Source of the DNA: an uncultured Solirubrobacterales bacterium
Lineage (GTDB): Bacteria; Actinomycetota; Thermoleophilia; Solirubrobacterales; 70-9
Direction: 5' to 3'
Length of the DNA stretch: 6,707 nt
Assembly (NCBI GenBank): GCA_937910825.1
Contig: CALEMO010000227.1
Span: forward strand, 1 to 6,707
Below are positions 6,699 to 6,707 of the stretch, piece after piece (the stretch's first letter is position 1; each line of letters opens with the position of its first letter). The notes beneath the pieces were generated by a model. That model was not told the origin of the DNA, ran no database searches, and saw only the letters and a list, made by a program, of their open reading frames with translations. The translations under genes were made by a program, and so were the position numbers.

Positions 6699-6707
6699 GG
6701 CCGCCTA

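Noticed and set aside
6699..6707. Minus-strand TAGGCG before the SDR start as a -10 element
   Set aside because: It lacks the final T of TANNNT, is only 3 bases from the ATG, and the window ends there, so nothing can be supported.
1..6707. Mobile element, prophage, CRISPR, defence system or RNA gene
   Set aside because: I found no transposase, integrase, direct-repeat array, tRNA-like fold or defence-type domain on either strand. All long frames are accounted for by core-type genes.

Overview
The window is GC-rich bacterial chromosome, densely coding, with G or C favoured at third codon positions. Everything recognisable is housekeeping or core-type metabolism. I see no insertion sequence, phage gene, CRISPR array, tRNA or rRNA. 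The phosphofructokinase resembles the actinobacterial 'group III' enzymes (Amycolatopsis and Streptomyces type). Together with possible leaderless-type promoter motifs and an HtrA protease with a Gln/Pro-rich tail, this suggests a high-GC actinobacterium, possibly of the Thermoleophilia/Solirubrobacterales kind. The placement is inference, not proof.

Layout: (1) From the left edge to 1202 lies the 3' part of a membrane-anchored HtrA/DegP-like serine protease with one PDZ domain, cut by the window start. (2) An 87-bp gap holds a strong hairpin and a plausible compact, leaderless-type promoter. (3) From 1290 to 3893 is a tight trpF-trpB-trpA cluster with overlapping gene ends. It encodes phosphoribosylanthranilate isomerase and both subunits of tryptophan synthase. 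(4) A 61-residue two-helix membrane protein of unknown function (3927-4112) leads after 6 bp into (5) a 6-phosphofructokinase gene (4119-5144), whose phosphoryl-donor residues are Asp104/Lys124, the pyrophosphate-type combination. (6) On the minus strand, converging on pfkA with a 9-bp gap, is a two-gene unit. A TIGR01777-type SDR (6698 to 5754) comes first, then a coupled Rossmann oxidoreductase of the F420-dependent NADP reductase family (5750 to 5154).

How they work together: TrpF converts PRA to CdRP. After the indole-glycerol-phosphate synthase step (trpC, not in this window), TrpA and TrpB convert IGP plus serine to tryptophan. The small membrane protein and PFK may be co-transcribed with or just after trpA, but have no evident link to tryptophan synthesis. 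The two minus-strand oxidoreductases look like one transcription unit of unknown physiological role.

No new system stands out. The points most worth checking are the predicted PPi dependence of the PFK, a His-to-Ser change in the normally conserved VQLHG motif of TrpF, and the uncharacterised small membrane protein.
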